64,000 nt of DNA from Caryophanales bacterium UBA2289 (GTDB taxonomy: Bacteria; Bacillota_I; Bacilli_A; Izemoplasmatales; Hujiaoplasmataceae): the NCBI GenBank assembly GCA_002345505.1, contig DDWJ01000038.1, positions 21,523 through 85,522 of the forward strand, given 5' to 3'. The notes under the pieces were generated by a model. The model saw only the letters and a program-made list of their open reading frames with translations. It had not been told where the DNA came from and did not search any database. Both the position numbers and the translations under genes were made by a program. Every line of letters begins with the position of its first letter. The first letter of the stretch is position 1. Shown one piece after another: positions 50,831 to 58,995 of the stretch.

Positions 50831-52243
50831 TTAATCCTCCACTTCAATATTGTATTTTTTACTTTCATTAATGACATAATCAATTGAAGTATTGGTTTCC
50901 AAACTTAAAAATTCAATGTCATATTTTGAAAGTTTTTTAGATTTATAAAACTGACTTTGCAAGAATTTCCTTCTTATCATATCTAAGTCAAGATCGACGG
51001 CTTTTATCAAATCAACCGATTTAGGAAGAACAATTGACTTACCAGGTATCTCATCCTTTGGATCGCCAAAATAAATACATATGCCGTTATCTCTAGCGAA
51101 AGCCAATTGTGCTTGATGATGTTTTCCAGCCGATGTGTATTCTGTCTCTTGAACGATAATTATTTGGTCTTCTTTCATATCTTTTGCGATAGAAAAGGCA
51201 GCTGCTAAAGAAGTGTTCCCAGCTGGACCTCTTTCAATTCCTTCCAATACAGATAAAGCTTCAGTCATAAAGAAAACTTCACCTTGAGTGACTGTCACAT
51301 ATCGATCAATATATCTTAAAGGTCTAGCAGCCGAACGCGGAACATCGCTTCGATCAGGATTCATAATGAATGGCAGACCAAAGCCCGTATGACCAGTCGT
51401 AAAAGACTTTTTGTTAAAGTCATTATCATCAGCCATATGCAAACCATATAGATTAACACTGGCTCCCACTATTTCAACTTTTGCTTCAGTTGTCTTTTTT
51501 ATTCCTCTAGCTGTCCCAGTTAAGTTTCCGCCACCTGCATTTGTACACACAACAACATCGGGATTCTTACCAGTCAATTTTAAGCAGTCTTCAATCAATT
51601 CTTGTCCTAATGATTCAATCCCCATAATTCCATAAGGCGTATATAATGAAGCATTGAAATAACCCGTTTCTTCTAGTAATAGTAAAAACTTATAAAACAA
51701 TTCAGGACCAACACTTAATTGAACAACCTCAGCTCCATAAGCTTCACAAGCTCTAGCCTTTTCAATAATTTCTGGTTGTCCTACTCCATTAGAATCATAA
51801 CACTCTTGAACAATGATACATTTTAATCCGTATTTAGCTGCTTGGGAAGCTACTGCTGCACCATAATTACCGCTTGTAGCTGCGATAACGCCTTTAAAGC
51901 CCATCTTTTTTGCTTGGTAGCAAGAAATACTAGCTCTTCTTGCTTTAAAGCTACCAGAGTCATTTAACGCTTCATCTTTAATAAAGATTCTCGCACCAAA
52001 TCCCGGTTTAGCAACTTTTCTAACTAAATTAGTAATATTTTTACATTCTTTTAAAGGAGTATTTCCAACTCCATTATCTTTTTGGATGGCTTTTATTGTT
52101 TCTAAGGTAAACCCACCTTCGCTTAAAAGACCTTCATAATCAAAACTTAAATAATCTTTTTCATAAGTATTAAAATCAATACCAACGGATCTACGCATGA
52201 TTTCATTCTTGCGTGCCATTACACTTTCATAAGAGTTATTCAT
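50831..52243 (-). CDS. ortB: 2-amino-4-oxopentanoate thiolase, PLP subunit
   Basis: A 470-residue PLP-dependent thiolase subunit that splits 2-amino-4-oxopentanoate with CoA into alanine and acetyl-CoA. It has a tryptophan-synthase-beta-like fold: PLP Lys in DSGSFKARRASIS, phosphate loop TNAGGGNLTGTARG and IAATSGNYGAAVAS. The frame opens at a TTG (52258), but the ATG at 52243 has GGAGATGA upstream and overlaps ortA by eight bases, which is the better start. It works with the small OrtA subunit encoded directly before it. Confidence 0.94.
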   Translation of the reverse strand: MNNSYESVMARKNEIMRRSVGIDFNTYEKDYLSFDYEGLLSEGGFTLETIKAIQKDNGVGNTPLKECKNITNLVRKVAKPGFGARIFIKDEALNDSGSFKARRASISCYQAKKMGFKGVIAATSGNYGAAVASQAAKYGLKCIIVQECYDSNGVGQPEIIEKARACEAYGAEVVQLSVGPELFYKFLLLLEETGYFNASLYTPYGIMGIESLGQELIEDCLKLTGKNPDVVVCTNAGGGNLTGTARGIKKTTEAKVEIVGASVNLYGLHMADDNDFNKKSFTTGHTGFGLPFIMNPDRSDVPRSAARPLRYIDRYVTVTQGEVFFMTEALSVLEGIERGPAGNTSLAAAFSIAKDMKEDQIIIVQETEYTSAGKHHQAQLAFARDNGICIYFGDPKDEIPGKSIVLPKSVDLIKAVDLDLDMIRRKFLQSQFYKSKKLSKYDIEFLSLETNTSIDYVINESKKYNIEVED

Positions 52244-52541
52244 AGTAATCATCTCCAAAAAGAGTTGATTTAACTATTCTATCAATCTCTTGAATCTCAG
52301 GCATGTATTTTCCGTAGTTATGTAAATAACTCGGATTGACTTCAATTAACTCACCAGTTTCGACTCTTCCAGTAACAGTTTTGATCTCAACCACATCGCC
52401 AATTTCACTATCAGTTGATAAAGTTCCCTTAACCCAAAGAAGAAGCGGAACCTTTTTGGTCGCTTCTGGCAAATTATTAGCCCTTTGTTCGGGATTAAGG
52501 ATAATTTTCTTGATTTGTACCCAACTACCTTTTTTTATCAA
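52236..52541 (-). CDS. ortA: 2-amino-4-oxopentanoate thiolase, small subunit
   Basis: A 101-residue protein with a beta-barrel pattern (GSWVQIKKIILNPEQRANNLP, KVPLLLWVKGTL, GDVVEIKTVTGRVETGELIEV) as in clostridial OrtA. It pairs with OrtB. It starts five bases after ord ends, with GAAAGGA-type bases in the ord end as its ribosome site. Length is normal. Confidence 0.92.
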   Translation of the reverse strand: MIKKGSWVQIKKIILNPEQRANNLPEATKKVPLLLWVKGTLSTDSEIGDVVEIKTVTGRVETGELIEVNPSYLHNYGKYMPEIQEIDRIVKSTLFGDDYYE

Positions 52542-52546
52542 GTAAA

Positions 52547-53602
52547 TCAGTCCTTTCTAATCAAGTTTCTTACATCTCCCATAATACTTCGAGGCACTGG
52601 AAGGTCAATCATCGTCACCAAACCAGGTTTTGCATTTATAACATGAGGAATCATATTGACACAAATTGCAATAGTACCTATTCCACCTTCAACTTCCGGA
52701 GAATTGCTCAAGTTAATTTCTGGTTTTCCCAAAATTTTTATGTAATCTCCAGTGCTAACTCCAGCCATTTCTGGTTCGATTTGTTGTGGGTGGTATAGCT
52801 TGATTTTTATCCCATTGTCTAAAATGGCATAAGCACTCATTTCAACTCCACAAACGTCTCCTGCTTTAGCAAATCCATGCGGACTTTTACGGTCAAAATC
52901 AGTTACGATTGGTTTCATGTCTTGTTTAAACTCAACAACTTCTAATCCTAGAGCTTCAGCAATCATATAAGCCGATTCTTTGAAGCCAACATGACCAGCA
53001 ATTTCATTTTTTGCTTGTCTTTCGGTAAATTCTTTTAAAGATAGACCAACGCCCTGCTCTTCCATAACGGTTTTACCAAATGGCGAAAGGGAATTGATTC
53101 TTGATATCTCAAATTCCTTGATATCTTCAACAACTCCACCAATACAAATCGCAAGTAAATCCATCATCATTCCAGGATTAACGCCGGTACCTAAAACAGT
53201 AACACCATGTTGTTTAGCGAGATTGTCCAACTCTTCAGATAGCTTTGGTTGATTAGCTTTAGGATAAGACATCTCTTCCGCTGTAGATATAACATTAACA
53301 CCATGTTCAATAATCTTTTTTAATTTAGGAAAAGCGGCTGCTGTATAAGAATCAGTAGCTAAAAGAACGATATCAACTTGATTATTTTTCAAAATAGAAT
53401 CAATATCATTGCTTATAATAACATCATGATTATAAGGGTTTTCAACATTTAAATGCGCGAAGATGCTTTTTCCGACAATTTTGTCATATAAATCACACAC
53501 ACCAACAATATCAAAACCTTTTTTATTCAATATCATTTTAGCCATTCCAGAGCCCATAGCTCCAAATCCCCAAATGACTACTTTGACTTTATCTCTTTCC
53601 AT
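52547..53602 (-). CDS. ord: 2,4-diaminopentanoate dehydrogenase
   Basis: A 351-residue NAD(P)-dependent dehydrogenase turning 2,4-diaminopentanoate into 2-amino-4-oxopentanoate with release of ammonia. The Rossmann turn is VVIWGFGAMGSGMAKMIL, followed by GVCDLYDKIVGKS, VLLATDS, GTGVNPGMMMDLLAI and the conserved INSLSPFGKTVMEEQGVG. It overlaps carbamate kinase by one base. The NADH formed here is one of the electron sources in the pathway. Confidence 0.94.
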   Translation of the reverse strand: MERDKVKVVIWGFGAMGSGMAKMILNKKGFDIVGVCDLYDKIVGKSIFAHLNVENPYNHDVIISNDIDSILKNNQVDIVLLATDSYTAAAFPKLKKIIEHGVNVISTAEEMSYPKANQPKLSEELDNLAKQHGVTVLGTGVNPGMMMDLLAICIGGVVEDIKEFEISRINSLSPFGKTVMEEQGVGLSLKEFTERQAKNEIAGHVGFKESAYMIAEALGLEVVEFKQDMKPIVTDFDRKSPHGFAKAGDVCGVEMSAYAILDNGIKIKLYHPQQIEPEMAGVSTGDYIKILGKPEINLSNSPEVEGGIGTIAICVNMIPHVINAKPGLVTMIDLPVPRSIMGDVRNLIRKD

Positions 53603-54534
53603 TAGTTTGTAATCCTTGTTCCTGTGTGACCTAATAAAGCTTCTTTAGCTTCTTCTAAGGAAGCAATAATAGCAGTACGGTGTTTTTTGCCACTGACAAA
53701 AGCTTTAGCAGCTTCAATTTTTGGTAACATTGATCCTTTTAAGAAATGTCCTGCAGCAATAAGTTCATCCATTTCTGCTATAGTAATGTGATCTAAATCT
53801 TTTTCTTCCGGTGTATTGAAATTAATTTTAACTTTGTTTACGGCAGTTAAAATAACTAACATATCAACATCTAATAAGTCTGCTAATTTTGCACTAGCGA
53901 AATCTTTATCGATAACAGCTGCTACACCAACAAACTCATTACCTTTTTTTATTACAGGTATTCCACCGCCGCCAACAGTTATAACTAAGTGACCAGCCTT
54001 TATTAAAGTCTTAATAATATCAAGCTCAACGATATTAACTGGCTTTGGACTAGCTACTACTCTTCGATATCCTCTAGAAGCGTCTTCAACCATAATATAA
54101 CCTTTTTCTTTAGTAAACTTTTCTGCAGTTTCTAAATCATAAAACTTTCCAATTGGTTTAGTTGGATGTTCAAAAGCTTTATCATTTTCATCAACTTCAA
54201 CTTGAGTAACTACCGTTGCTACTTGTTGTTTTAGCCCTTTGTTCTTTAGTTCAGTTAGTAAAGCGTTTTGTAAATGATAGCCAATATAACCTTGTGACAT
54301 TGCCCCACACTCAGGAAAAGGCATATCAGGATTTTTATCAGAAACATTATTGCTTGTTTCAAAAGAAAGATTTATCATTCCAACTTGCGGTCCATTTCCA
54401 TGAGCTAATATAACTTCATTTCCTTGTTCCACAAGTTCTACAATCGGTTTAACCGCATGTTTAACTTGTTCAATTTGATCAGCTGGAGTATGTCCTAAAG
54501 CATTTCCACCTAATGCAACAACTATCTTTCTCAT
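53602..54534 (-). CDS. arcC: Carbamate kinase
   Basis: A 310-residue kinase that makes ATP from carbamoyl phosphate and ADP. Marks are VVALGGNALGH, AHGNGPQVGMINLSFE, FPECGAMSQGYIGYHLQNAL, VVASPKPVNIVE and GGGGIPVI. It overlaps the ornithine carbamoyltransferase gene by four bases (ATGA). Together they turn citrulline into ornithine and ATP, and the ornithine then feeds the genes that follow. This explains why both pathways sit in one operon. Confidence 0.97.
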   Translation of the reverse strand: MRKIVVALGGNALGHTPADQIEQVKHAVKPIVELVEQGNEVILAHGNGPQVGMINLSFETSNNVSDKNPDMPFPECGAMSQGYIGYHLQNALLTELKNKGLKQQVATVVTQVEVDENDKAFEHPTKPIGKFYDLETAEKFTKEKGYIMVEDASRGYRRVVASPKPVNIVELDIIKTLIKAGHLVITVGGGGIPVIKKGNEFVGVAAVIDKDFASAKLADLLDVDMLVILTAVNKVKINFNTPEEKDLDHITIAEMDELIAAGHFLKGSMLPKIEAAKAFVSGKKHRTAIIASLEEAKEALLGHTGTRITN

Positions 54535-55532
54535 TTTTCCTCCTTAAGAGAAGCATACATTACAGCTTTTATTGTATGTAATCTATTCTCAGCTTCATCA
54601 AATACTACTGATTGTGGCGATTCAAAAACATCTTCAGTAACTTCTAATGCATCCATTCCAAACTTTTGGAAAATATCTTCACCAACTATAGTTTCACGGT
54701 TATGGAACGCCGGTAAGCAGTGCATAAAAATTGCAGTTTCATTTGCTTGTTTCATAACTTCTTTATTAACTTGATAAGGTGATAATTTTTCAATTCTTTC
54801 TTTCCATACTGAATCTGGTTCTCCCATTGATACCCAAACATCCGTATAAATAACGTCAGCGTTTTTTGCACCTTCAGTTACATCTTCAGTGAAATTCAAT
54901 TTAGCTCCCGATTTTTGAGCTAATTCATAACATTTTTCAATCAATTCTGGATTAGGCCATAAATCACTTGGTGCACAAGCAGTAAAGTTCATGCCCATAA
55001 TAGCTGCACCAATCATTAAAGAATTACCCATATTATTTCTAGCGTCACCATAATAAGTAAAGTTGATTCCCTCTAAATGACCAAACTTTTCTATTATTGT
55101 TAAAAAGTCCGCTAAAATTTGAGTTGGATGATATTTGTCTGTCAAACCATTCCAAACAGGAACTCCAGAGTACTCTGCTAAAATCTCTACTGTTTCTTGT
55201 TTGAATCCACGATATTCAATGCCATCATACATTCTACCCAATACTCTAGCGGTATCTTTAATACTTTCTTTTTTACCCATTTGTGAACCTGTAGGTCCTA
55301 AATAAGTAACATTCATTCCTAAATCGTTTGCTCCAACTTGAAAAGCGCATCTTGTTCTTGTTGAATCTTTTTCAAATAACAATACAACATTCTTGCCTTT
55401 CAAAGGTAAGCATTCTAGTCCCGCTCTTTTCTTTGCTTTAAGTTTGGCTGCTAAACTTAATAACTCTTGAATTTCTTCTTTAGTAAAATCCAATAAAGTT
55501 AATAAACTACGGCCGTAAAAATTTTGTCTCAC
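54531..55532 (-). CDS. arcB: Ornithine carbamoyltransferase (catabolic type)
   Basis: A 333-residue transferase. The carbamoyl-phosphate loop is STRTRCAFQVG, with HPTQILAD and the ornithine-side HCLPAFHNRET. Context with carbamate kinase and ornithine degradation points to the catabolic direction: citrulline plus phosphate to ornithine plus carbamoyl phosphate. It is the first gene of the nine-gene operon. GAGGAGG lies ahead of the ATG. There is no arginine deiminase gene in the window, so citrulline may be taken up or arcA may be elsewhere. Confidence 0.95.
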   Translation of the reverse strand: MRQNFYGRSLLTLLDFTKEEIQELLSLAAKLKAKKRAGLECLPLKGKNVVLLFEKDSTRTRCAFQVGANDLGMNVTYLGPTGSQMGKKESIKDTARVLGRMYDGIEYRGFKQETVEILAEYSGVPVWNGLTDKYHPTQILADFLTIIEKFGHLEGINFTYYGDARNNMGNSLMIGAAIMGMNFTACAPSDLWPNPELIEKCYELAQKSGAKLNFTEDVTEGAKNADVIYTDVWVSMGEPDSVWKERIEKLSPYQVNKEVMKQANETAIFMHCLPAFHNRETIVGEDIFQKFGMDALEVTEDVFESPQSVVFDEAENRLHTIKAVMYASLKEEK

Positions 55533-55596
55533 AATAAAAAAACCTCCTCAAAAATTTATAAAATCATAATTTTTACAAAAAAAAATACCTATATAA

Positions 55597-55602
55597 ATTA
55601 TA
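55597..55602 (-). promoter_or_regulatory. -10 box of the citrulline/ornithine operon
   Basis: On the minus strand a perfect TATAAT sits about 65 bases before the arcB start. The -35 region is weak (TTTATT with 17-base spacing). Confidence 0.6.
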
Positions 55603-55605
55603 ACA

Positions 55606-55619
55606 CTAAAGCGCTTACA
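55606..55619 (-). promoter_or_regulatory. Cre-like (CcpA) site in the ornithine operon promoter
   Basis: On the minus strand TGTAAGCGCTTTAG matches 12 of 14 positions of the cre consensus. It lies just upstream of the -10 box, between it and the -35 region, where binding would block RNA polymerase. Confidence 0.55.
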
Positions 55620-55719
55620 AATAAACACCCAAATGTCGAAAATTTACTAGCTACAAAATCAGATTAAATAATAGTAATTATTTACCAATTATAGTATAAT
55701 CTATAATGAGGTGAATAAA

Positions 55720-56112
55720 ATGGCGTATGATAGAGTAGTATTAAAATGGGATATGGATTTCAAAGGAGAATTATTCTCTCCGACTGGTGTAGCTAAGCTT
55801 GGTGATCAAGATGATGGACTTTATCCTTACCATTTATTTTTTGGAGCTATCGGTTCTTGTTTCTATGCAACTTTCTTATCAATCGCATTAAAAATGCGTT
55901 TAGAATTTGAAAGTGCAAAGATTGAAGTTACTGGTTCTAAAAATAATCCGGATTCAAAAATCATTGAAGTAGTTGATATGAAACTAACAATAAAAAATCC
56001 AAATGATAAGGAAAAACTTGAAAAAGCCGCAGAATTAGGAACCAAGTATTGTTCAATTCATGAACTAGTTGCTAGATCAGCTAAAGTTAATTTAATTGTT
56101 GAATTTGAATAG
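55720..56112 (+). CDS. OsmC family protein
   Basis: A 130-residue OsmC/Ohr-fold protein. One redox Cys is in the central helix (AIGSCFYATFLSIAL) and the second in TKYCSIHELV, the arrangement of this thiol peroxidase family. It may detoxify organic peroxides or, in the YhfA-type, have another thiol function. The frame opens at a GTG (55711) that overlaps the ribosome site GAGGTG; the ATG at 55720 is the start. It is divergent from the ornithine operon and has TATAAT boxes at 55695 and 55702. Confidence 0.9.
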   Translation: MAYDRVVLKWDMDFKGELFSPTGVAKLGDQDDGLYPYHLFFGAIGSCFYATFLSIALKMRLEFESAKIEVTGSKNNPDSKIIEVVDMKLTIKNPNDKEKLEKAAELGTKYCSIHELVARSAKVNLIVEFE

Positions 56113-56118
56113 AAAATA

Positions 56119-56148
56119 AACCTTTTATCAATTGATAAAGGGTTTTTT
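56119..56148 (+). terminator. Terminator after the OsmC gene
   Basis: Stem AACCTTTATC-type arm and GATAAAGGGTT around AATT, followed by six T. Confidence 0.88.
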
Positions 56149-56220
56149 CTAGTTTAATAGATTTGTTGTTATAAAAAGCTTTATTTGATATAATAGCTAA
56201 AGAGAAAAGAGTTGGAAGAT

Positions 56221-57366
56221 ATGAAGAAATATGAGTTAATTGCCACTACTACATTTGGACTAGAAGCAATTGTAAAAAGAGAGATTTTGAACCTTGGTTT
56301 AGAAGTAACTGCTACTGAAAATGGTAAAGTTACTTTTTTAGGTGACGGAAAAGACATTGTAAGAGCGAACATTTGGTTAAGATGTGCCGATAGAGTACTG
56401 TTAAAGGTAAGTGAGTTTAAAGCGGTTACTTTTGATGAGTTGTTTGACAAAACAAAGGCAATTGATTGGAGTGAATTTATCCCCAAAAACGGAAGGTTTC
56501 CAGTTGATGGTCAATCAGTAAAATCAACACTATTTTCAATATCGGATTCTCAAGCAATTGTTAAGAAGGCGATAGTGGAAAATCTAAAGTCAAAGTATAA
56601 AATAAGCTGGTTTCCAGAAAACGAAGGTCTATATAATGTTAAAGTATCAATTCTCAAAGATATCGCAACACTGACAATCGACACATCAGGAGTAGCCTTA
56701 CATAAAAGAGGCTATAGACAGTCTGCAGTAACGGCTCCTTTAAAAGAAACTTTAGCTTCAGCTTTAGTACTATTAAGTTTTTGGAACAAAGATAGAGTTT
56801 TAATTGATCCATTCTGCGGCTCAGGAACAATCCTGATAGAAGCGGCTATGATTGGAAGGAATATAGCGCCAGGCCTAGCAAGAGAGTTTGCTTTTAAACA
56901 ATGGCCGATAGTTTCTGAAGAAGATTTTAGAGACGCCACCCGTGAAGCCTATGAAGCTATTGATCATGATAGTGAAATTAAACTTTATGGTTATGATATT
57001 TTAGAAGAAAATGTTACTGCTGCCATTGAAAACGCCGATGAAGCTGGAGTTTCAGATTGTATAACATTTGAACAAAAAGATTTTAAAGATTTGTCATTAA
57101 AAGATGATTATTCAATTATGATAACTAATCCACCATATGGTGAAAGACTATCTGAAAAAGAAGAAGTCGATAAACTATATAAACTAATTGGGGAAAAAAT
57201 CGGGAAACTTAAAACCTGGTCTTCATATATAATTACATCCGATAAGGATTTTGAAAAAACATTTGGGAAGCAAGCAGATAGAAGACGAAAGCTTTACAAC
57301 GGTAGAATCGAGACTGTATATTATCAATTTTATGGATTAAATCCAAAAAAAGAAGCGGCTGAATAA
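56221..57366 (+). CDS. THUMP-domain class I RNA methyltransferase (RlmL/YpsC-like)
   Basis: A 381-residue SAM-dependent RNA methyltransferase, probably 23S rRNA guanine-N2 type. Residues 1-160 hold the N-terminal ferredoxin-like and THUMP domains (KYELIATTTFGLEAIVKRE, LRCADRVLLKV, VDTSGVALHKRGYR-like stretch). The catalytic domain follows with LIDPFCGSGTILIEAA (SAM loop) and the amino-methylating motif ITNPPYGERL. A TTG at 56212 opens the frame, but the ATG at 56221 gives the normal family start MKKYELIAT with AAGAG upstream. It converges with the antiporter gene and shares a terminator. Confidence 0.93.
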   Translation: MKKYELIATTTFGLEAIVKREILNLGLEVTATENGKVTFLGDGKDIVRANIWLRCADRVLLKVSEFKAVTFDELFDKTKAIDWSEFIPKNGRFPVDGQSVKSTLFSISDSQAIVKKAIVENLKSKYKISWFPENEGLYNVKVSILKDIATLTIDTSGVALHKRGYRQSAVTAPLKETLASALVLLSFWNKDRVLIDPFCGSGTILIEAAMIGRNIAPGLAREFAFKQWPIVSEEDFRDATREAYEAIDHDSEIKLYGYDILEENVTAAIENADEAGVSDCITFEQKDFKDLSLKDDYSIMITNPPYGERLSEKEEVDKLYKLIGEKIGKLKTWSSYIITSDKDFEKTFGKQADRRRKLYNGRIETVYYQFYGLNPKKEAAE

Positions 57367-57376
57367 TCAGTCGCTT
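57353..57376 (+). terminator. Bidirectional terminator across two stop codons
   Basis: AAGCGGCTGA-ATAA-TCAGTCGCTT with T-rich sequence on both sides. It contains the stop codon of the methyltransferase and the last bases of the antiporter gene. Confidence 0.8.
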
Positions 57377-58554
57377 ATTTCTTTTTCTAGAAGCAGATTT
57401 TGTGTTTGATCTATTAGGATAGCACCAATAGGTGCAGTCAAGAATATTGCTAGTACGGAAACTCCTAAAATAATCTCTCCAGCGGGCATTCCTAATGAAA
57501 AAGGAATAGCGCCGATAGCTGCTTGAACTGTTGCTTTTGGTAAATATGAAAAGAATACAAAAACTTTTTCTTTCGTATTAAGATTGATTTTTGCAGTAGA
57601 AATCATCACTGCAACAAATCTAATAAAGATGGCCAAAACTAATAGTAATACGAAGTTTAATCCAACATCTTTAATCACATTAATATCAACCAATGAACCG
57701 ATTAGGACAAACAATATCATTTCTGAAAAAACCCATATTTTTGAGAATTTTGAAGTTAATCTATCAGCTAGAACCGGATAGAGTTTTAGAGTCGTTAAGC
57801 CTAAGACAATTACTGCAATAAGTGATGAAAATGGAACAATCTCTTTAAGGATAGTTTCTAAAAAATCAAATAGAAAAGCTACTCCAAAGATAATTAAAAC
57901 TTTAATCGTATCACGCATATGAAACTTCTTAAAGATTTTTACTAAAACAAATCCAACGATAATTCCGGCCACTACACCTAAAATAATTGATAACGGAAAA
58001 AAGATTATGCTTTTAAAATCAATGATATTGGTTTGTTGAATCTGAACAAACAAAGTAAACAAAACAACAGCGTAAATATCATCGATCGAACTACCTGCTA
58101 AAACCATTTGCGGAATACTCTTTTTTGTACCTAATCTCTTATTAATTAAATCAATCATCCTTGGAACCACAACAGCCGGTGATACAGCCGCTACAACACT
58201 ACCAAGAATGAACCCTTCAATTAAAGTTATTGAAAATATCCATTGAGAAAGAAAAGCAATTGCGATAATCTCAAATGTTGCGGGTAAGAAACTTAACAAT
58301 ATAGCACCTCGACCAACAATTTTGAGATCTTTAATATCAAGAGTTAATCCTGCTCTAAGTAAAATAACAATCAGAGCGATTTTTCTTAAATCCGCTGATA
58401 TTGCTAAGATTGTGGGATCAATTAAATCTAAAACAAAAGGACCTAAAATAACACCGGTTATCATATAACCAATTAAACTAGGTACCTTTAATTTATTCAT
58501 TATAACATTCAACGATAAACCCAATAAAATTATCAAACCTAAACTAAGTAACAT
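57367..58554 (-). CDS. Cation:proton antiporter (CPA family)
   Basis: A 395-residue membrane protein with about 11 to 12 helices and the Na+/H+ exchanger fold. The first helices have MNKLKVPSLIGYMITGVILGP, and the ion-site helices carry AAVSPAVVVPRM and SSIDDIYAVVLF with the conserved Asp residues. There is no regulatory RCK/TrkA domain at the C-terminus, so it is a short form. It would exchange Na+ or K+ for H+ and could use or balance the gradient formed by the Rnf complex. Confidence 0.9.
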   Translation of the reverse strand: MLLSLGLIILLGLSLNVIMNKLKVPSLIGYMITGVILGPFVLDLIDPTILAISADLRKIALIVILLRAGLTLDIKDLKIVGRGAILLSFLPATFEIIAIAFLSQWIFSITLIEGFILGSVVAAVSPAVVVPRMIDLINKRLGTKKSIPQMVLAGSSIDDIYAVVLFTLFVQIQQTNIIDFKSIIFFPLSIILGVVAGIIVGFVLVKIFKKFHMRDTIKVLIIFGVAFLFDFLETILKEIVPFSSLIAVIVLGLTTLKLYPVLADRLTSKFSKIWVFSEMILFVLIGSLVDINVIKDVGLNFVLLLVLAIFIRFVAVMISTAKINLNTKEKVFVFFSYLPKATVQAAIGAIPFSLGMPAGEIILGVSVLAIFLTAPIGAILIDQTQNLLLEKEISD

Positions 58555-58572
58555 GCATATACCTTCTTAATT

Positions 58573-58884
58573 TTAATTTAAATACAAATCAAATAACCTT
58601 CTAATTTTCTCAAAATCAATGAATCGAGATTCTCTTAAAATTTCTTTACTTTGACTAAAAACTAAAATTGTAGGTACAGTAAATACTAACTGCTGTCCTT
58701 GAAACATCTCAACATCTTCAAGATAAACTTGATATGAAGGAATCGTAGGATAATCTTCCATGAAAATTCTCAGTTTTTCCGATAATGGTTTACAAACAAC
58801 ACATGTTTTTGTTTTAGCTATCACTACGACAATCTCAGATTGAATTATATTTAGAAATTCATCATAATTTTTAATAGTTTCCAT
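58573..58884 (-). CDS. Thioredoxin-like protein
   Basis: A 103-residue thioredoxin-fold protein. The redox pair is CVVC (in KTKTCVVCKPL), not the usual CGPC, and the cis-proline loop is FTVPTILVF. This pattern fits YtpP-like thioredoxins of Firmicutes. The CVVC motif suggests a redox potential unlike ordinary thioredoxin. It lies 18 bases upstream of the antiporter gene on the minus strand, with a TATAAT at 58906-58911. Confidence 0.88.
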   Translation of the reverse strand: METIKNYDEFLNIIQSEIVVVIAKTKTCVVCKPLSEKLRIFMEDYPTIPSYQVYLEDVEMFQGQQLVFTVPTILVFSQSKEILRESRFIDFEKIRRLFDLYLN

Positions 58885-58995
58885 AATAACACCTCTAAAA
58901 AGATATTATACTATATTTAAATAAAAATACTAATAGTGTGTTTTTAAATTATTAAAAACTGGTATAATTTATTTATGAAATTATAGGAGGGTATA

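Noticed and set aside
50054..50887. Plus-strand frames opposite oraE, oraS and ortB
   Set aside because: All lie within well-supported minus-strand genes and have no family-like sequence.
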